Origin: Pseudomonas sp. GM79
GTDB taxonomy: Bacteria > Pseudomonadota > Gammaproteobacteria > Pseudomonadales > Pseudomonadaceae
Assembly: GCF_000282495.1 (NCBI RefSeq)
Contig: NZ_AKJE01000109.1
Coordinates: 1-64,000 of the forward strand
Direction of reading: 5' to 3'
Length of the DNA: 64,000 nucleotides
How positions within the stretch are numbered: the stretch's first letter is position 1; the number at the start of each line of letters is the position of its first letter. A program made the translations under genes and the position numbers. Shown here piece by piece: positions 61,846 to 64,000 of this stretch. Under the pieces are notes generated by a model. The model was not told the DNA's origin and searched no databases. It saw nothing but the letters and a program-made list of their open reading frames with translations.

Positions 61846-63225
61846 ATGAGCGCGTCGACAGGTTTGCTGGGCGGTGTGTTCATGCTTGCAGCGGGTGCCG
61901 CCCTGGCGCAAACCATTGCGGCAACGCCGACGGGGGTCAGCGCCTCGACGTTTTCCACCGACCTCATGCAGTTGTATCGTGAGTCACGGCTGGAAGATCC
62001 GCGGGTATTGGCCTCCTATGCGCAAGCACAGGCGGGTAAGGAGCATCAGCGCGAGGCTATGGGTGCGCTGTTCCCGCAGGTATCGCTCAACGCGGGGACG
62101 AATCGGATTCATCAGGAGAGCGACCTGGTGCAGCAAAGTTACGATAGCGAAAACTACAGCCTCGTACTGCGTCAGTACCTCTACAACAAGACCGCGTGGG
62201 AGAACTACCAAAAATTCAAAAGCCTGGCCAGGCAATCCGAATCGCAAGCGCTGGATGCCCAGGCTGAGGCCACAGTGGACTTGGCGCAGCGTTACTTCGC
62301 CGCGTTGGCGGCCGAAGATGAACTGGAGTTGGTGAGGGCGGAGCGTCGAACCACGCAAAAGAGTCTGGACCGAGTCAATGCGTTGTACGAAAAGCAGCTG
62401 GCAATGATTACTGATCAGCTCGACCTCAAGGCCCGAGTCGATTTGCTGGCGGCGCAGGAACTGGATGCCCAGAACCAGGCCAGTATCAGTCGCGAGGCAC
62501 TGGCGGAGATCGTCGGCCGGCCGGTCAAGGAGAAGCTCAACCGGATTCGCGATGACGTGCAACTGCGGGTTTCAGCGCAGAGCCTGGAATCCTGGGTGCG
62601 CGAGGGTATAGCGCTAAACCCGGCGCTCAAGGCCAACGAAAGCGGTGTGGAAGCCGCGGGCGCAGCCTTGCGCAGCGGCAAGGGCGGGCACTATCCGACC
62701 CTGAGCCTTACGCTCAGCGCGCAGCAGACCAACGAGGGCTACAACAATGCCCTGGCGCCGCGCACCGACAGTTATGTCGCCGGTATTGGCGTGCAGGTGC
62801 CGCTGTACAGCGGCGGTTCGACCTCGGCGCGGGTCCGTGGGCTCTACCAGGATCAGATTACCGCCGAGCAGGAACTGGAAGCGATCCGGCGCCGGGTGGT
62901 CAAGGAGATCACCAGCGCTTACCTGACCGCCAATTCGAGCGGAGAAAAGATCAGTGCGAGCCGCAATGCCCTTGCCTCGGCACAGCTGTCCAGAGTGGCA
63001 GCAGAGAAAGCGCTCGATTACGGAATGGTCAATGCCGTCGATGTACTGACCAGCGTGCGCAACGAATTCCGGGCGCGTCGTGATCTGCTCAAGACGCAAT
63101 ACGAATTCGTCACGAATGTCCTCACCCTCAATCGTTGGGCGGGAAAGCTGCCTGCCGAAAGTGTCGAAAGCGTTAATGGCTGGTTGAGCTCCGGCAGTTC
63201 CAGCCAAAACCTCACATCCCACTGA
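61846..63225 (+). CDS. TolC-family outer membrane channel (AprF-like)
   Basis: 459 residues with a signal peptide (FMLAAGAALA, cleavage near 22). Two TolC repeats are seen, each with YAQAQAGKEHQREAMGALFP- or NPALKANESGVEAAGAALRS-like helices. Begins two bases after the membrane fusion gene stop. It completes a three-component type I secretion system; the cargo gene is not in the window and may lie to the right. Confidence 0.87.
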   Translation: MSASTGLLGGVFMLAAGAALAQTIAATPTGVSASTFSTDLMQLYRESRLEDPRVLASYAQAQAGKEHQREAMGALFPQVSLNAGTNRIHQESDLVQQSYDSENYSLVLRQYLYNKTAWENYQKFKSLARQSESQALDAQAEATVDLAQRYFAALAAEDELELVRAERRTTQKSLDRVNALYEKQLAMITDQLDLKARVDLLAAQELDAQNQASISREALAEIVGRPVKEKLNRIRDDVQLRVSAQSLESWVREGIALNPALKANESGVEAAGAALRSGKGGHYPTLSLTLSAQQTNEGYNNALAPRTDSYVAGIGVQVPLYSGGSTSARVRGLYQDQITAEQELEAIRRRVVKEITSAYLTANSSGEKISASRNALASAQLSRVAAEKALDYGMVNAVDVLTSVRNEFRARRDLLKTQYEFVTNVLTLNRWAGKLPAESVESVNGWLSSGSSSQNLTSH

Positions 63226-63762
63226 TCCTGCCGCAACACCCACTGTATCGCCGATAAATTGACGCCAACATCGCGGTTACGCCTGCGTGCAAACCATTTG
63301 TCGGTTAATTGACGATTTCGATCGAGGTCAGGCCTTGATTGCAGTTCGCCAAGGTAAACCTAAGTTATTGAATTTAATGGGTTAAATGAGCGATTTTGAC
63401 AACGGCCGGGCTACCCGCATGAGGCGTGAGTCGACGACTGGCGGATGGGTGTGCTGGCAGTGTGCTGGTCTGGCCTAGACTCAGTTGAACAGATCGAGGG
63501 AGCACGTCATCACGCGCAAGTGATTGATGATTATTCCTATTTATGTTGCCTCGATGGCTTTGCCCGGTTTTCGGAAACGCCCGCAACCCCTGCTTGTCGA
63601 ATCAGTGGAAGGGGCCCAAAAAAATGAATACCCGGGCAGGCACCGTTAAGGCCTGTCGGCGTTCGCATCTGTCCTTCGATCACGGTGGGCAGGTGAGCGA
63701 GCTGCTGATTCAGGAAGGCCAAGGGAGGGAGGTCATTAATTCTTCAAGGGAGTCAGGAAAAT
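63226..63762. other. Intergenic region, 537 bases
   Basis: No credible gene on either strand; small open frames at 63374-63722 lack family motifs or ribosome-binding sites. The right end contains AAGGGAG and the leader of the regulator at 63763. Confidence 0.3.
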
Positions 63763-64000
63763 ATGACGACCCACAAAAAAACAATACGCGTGATGCTGAT
63801 CGATTGTCGTCCCCTCGTTCTCATGGGCCTTCAAGATTTGATCAATGCCAGAAAGCCTCTGATGGAAGTGAGCGGCCAGGCCACTACCTATACCAATGCG
63901 CTGGATCTTGCCGATCAGTTGCGCCCCAATGTGATTTTTTTCAGTTTCTTTCCAGATGCGCTGAACCCTTTGGAAGTCGTTGCGGGACTCACTCGCAACG
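63763..64000 (+). CDS. NarL/LuxR-type regulator with degenerate receiver, partial
   Basis: Starts at ATG 63763 after AAGGGAGTC and runs off the right edge (79 residues present). The fold matches a receiver (IRVMLIDCRPLVLMGLQDLI), but the acidic pair is D-C and the phospho-acceptor site reads NVIFFSFFPDA, with serine where aspartate is expected. This suggests a phosphorylation-independent pseudo-receiver, common in some LuxR regulators of secretion or biofilm genes. The C-terminal HTH is expected but outside the window. Confidence 0.72.
   Translation, partial: MTTHKKTIRVMLIDCRPLVLMGLQDLINARKPLMEVSGQATTYTNALDLADQLRPNVIFFSFFPDALNPLEVVAGLTRN

Noticed and set aside
63374..63722. Small frames on both strands after the secretion operon
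   Set aside because: No ribosome-binding sites, no motifs, and they overlap one another.
1..64000. CRISPR arrays, tRNA, rRNA, intact prophage
   Set aside because: No regularly spaced repeats, cloverleaf genes or phage structural genes were seen; the dispersed repeats are irregularly spaced and belong to the intergenic families described.

Overview
The window reads as a chromosomal segment of a Pseudomonas of the P. fluorescens/P. putida type. The support is gene content: BamA, RND pump, NfeD, GlxA, NspC and AprDEF-type proteins that look like Pseudomonas versions, GC-rich coding sequence, and many short intergenic repeats. No rRNA, tRNA or CRISPR array was seen. The species cannot be fixed from sequence reading alone.

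Layout. 1-5.5 kb: the start of a BamA-type outer-membrane assembly gene faces a CpxRA-like two-component pair across a CpxR-type box; an unknown small gene and a BaeSR-like pair follow. 5.6-11.4 kb: a complete tripartite RND efflux operon (adaptor, pump, outer-membrane factor) divergent from baeS. 11.4-16.7 kb: gene wreckage (AraC regulator, aldehyde dehydrogenase tail, serine dehydratase head, two fused response-regulator fragments) around intact nfeD, an exported metallo-hydrolase and a YcaC-type hydrolase. 16.7-26 kb: small lipoproteins, an SDR, a DUF3592-like membrane protein, a frameshifted integrase, two IS66 tails around a GNAT gene, and a MerR regulator divergent from an epimerase-like gene. 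26.4-33.1 kb: an EamA transporter, a GC-rich two-gene operon (isoaspartyl methyltransferase with a signal peptide plus a polytopic SpeE-like protein), a lipoprotein, and an HxlR regulator divergent from an AhpD-like gene. 33.3-41 kb: a class V aminotransferase, LysR, a 14-TM exporter, two exported proteins of unknown function, a GFA enzyme, an IS30 tail fused onto a truncated lipoprotein gene, and a broken yedK. 41.3-46.7 kb: APC permease, GlxA-family regulator and the nspC/carboxynorspermidine dehydrogenase polyamine pair, closed by a strong terminator. 46.7-58.4 kb: a thiolase/3-hydroxyacyl-CoA dehydrogenase/TetR operon divergent from an AraC regulator, two exported alpha/beta hydrolases, LysR, a serine beta-lactamase-family protein coupled to an MFS pump, and an ACS-family MFS transporter. 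58.7-64 kb: a type I secretion operon (ABC, MFP, OMP) and the start of a regulator with a degenerate receiver domain.

The accessory parts (about 11.4-25 kb and 27-41 kb) are crossed by a 186-bp element with 24-26 bp perfect terminal inverted repeats (two full copies, one half copy, one end fragment). It is nested in a second family of short intergenic repeats. Many truncated genes lie close to these repeats or to IS tails.

The most unusual points are the pairing of an isoaspartyl methyltransferase carrying a signal peptide with a membrane-embedded SpeE-like domain, a second-looking bamA next to CpxRA with a CpxR box between them, the MITE family with an apparent compensatory change, a pair of diverged paralogous lipoproteins, a hairpin over the integrase ribosome-binding site, and a receiver domain lacking its phospho-acceptor aspartate.
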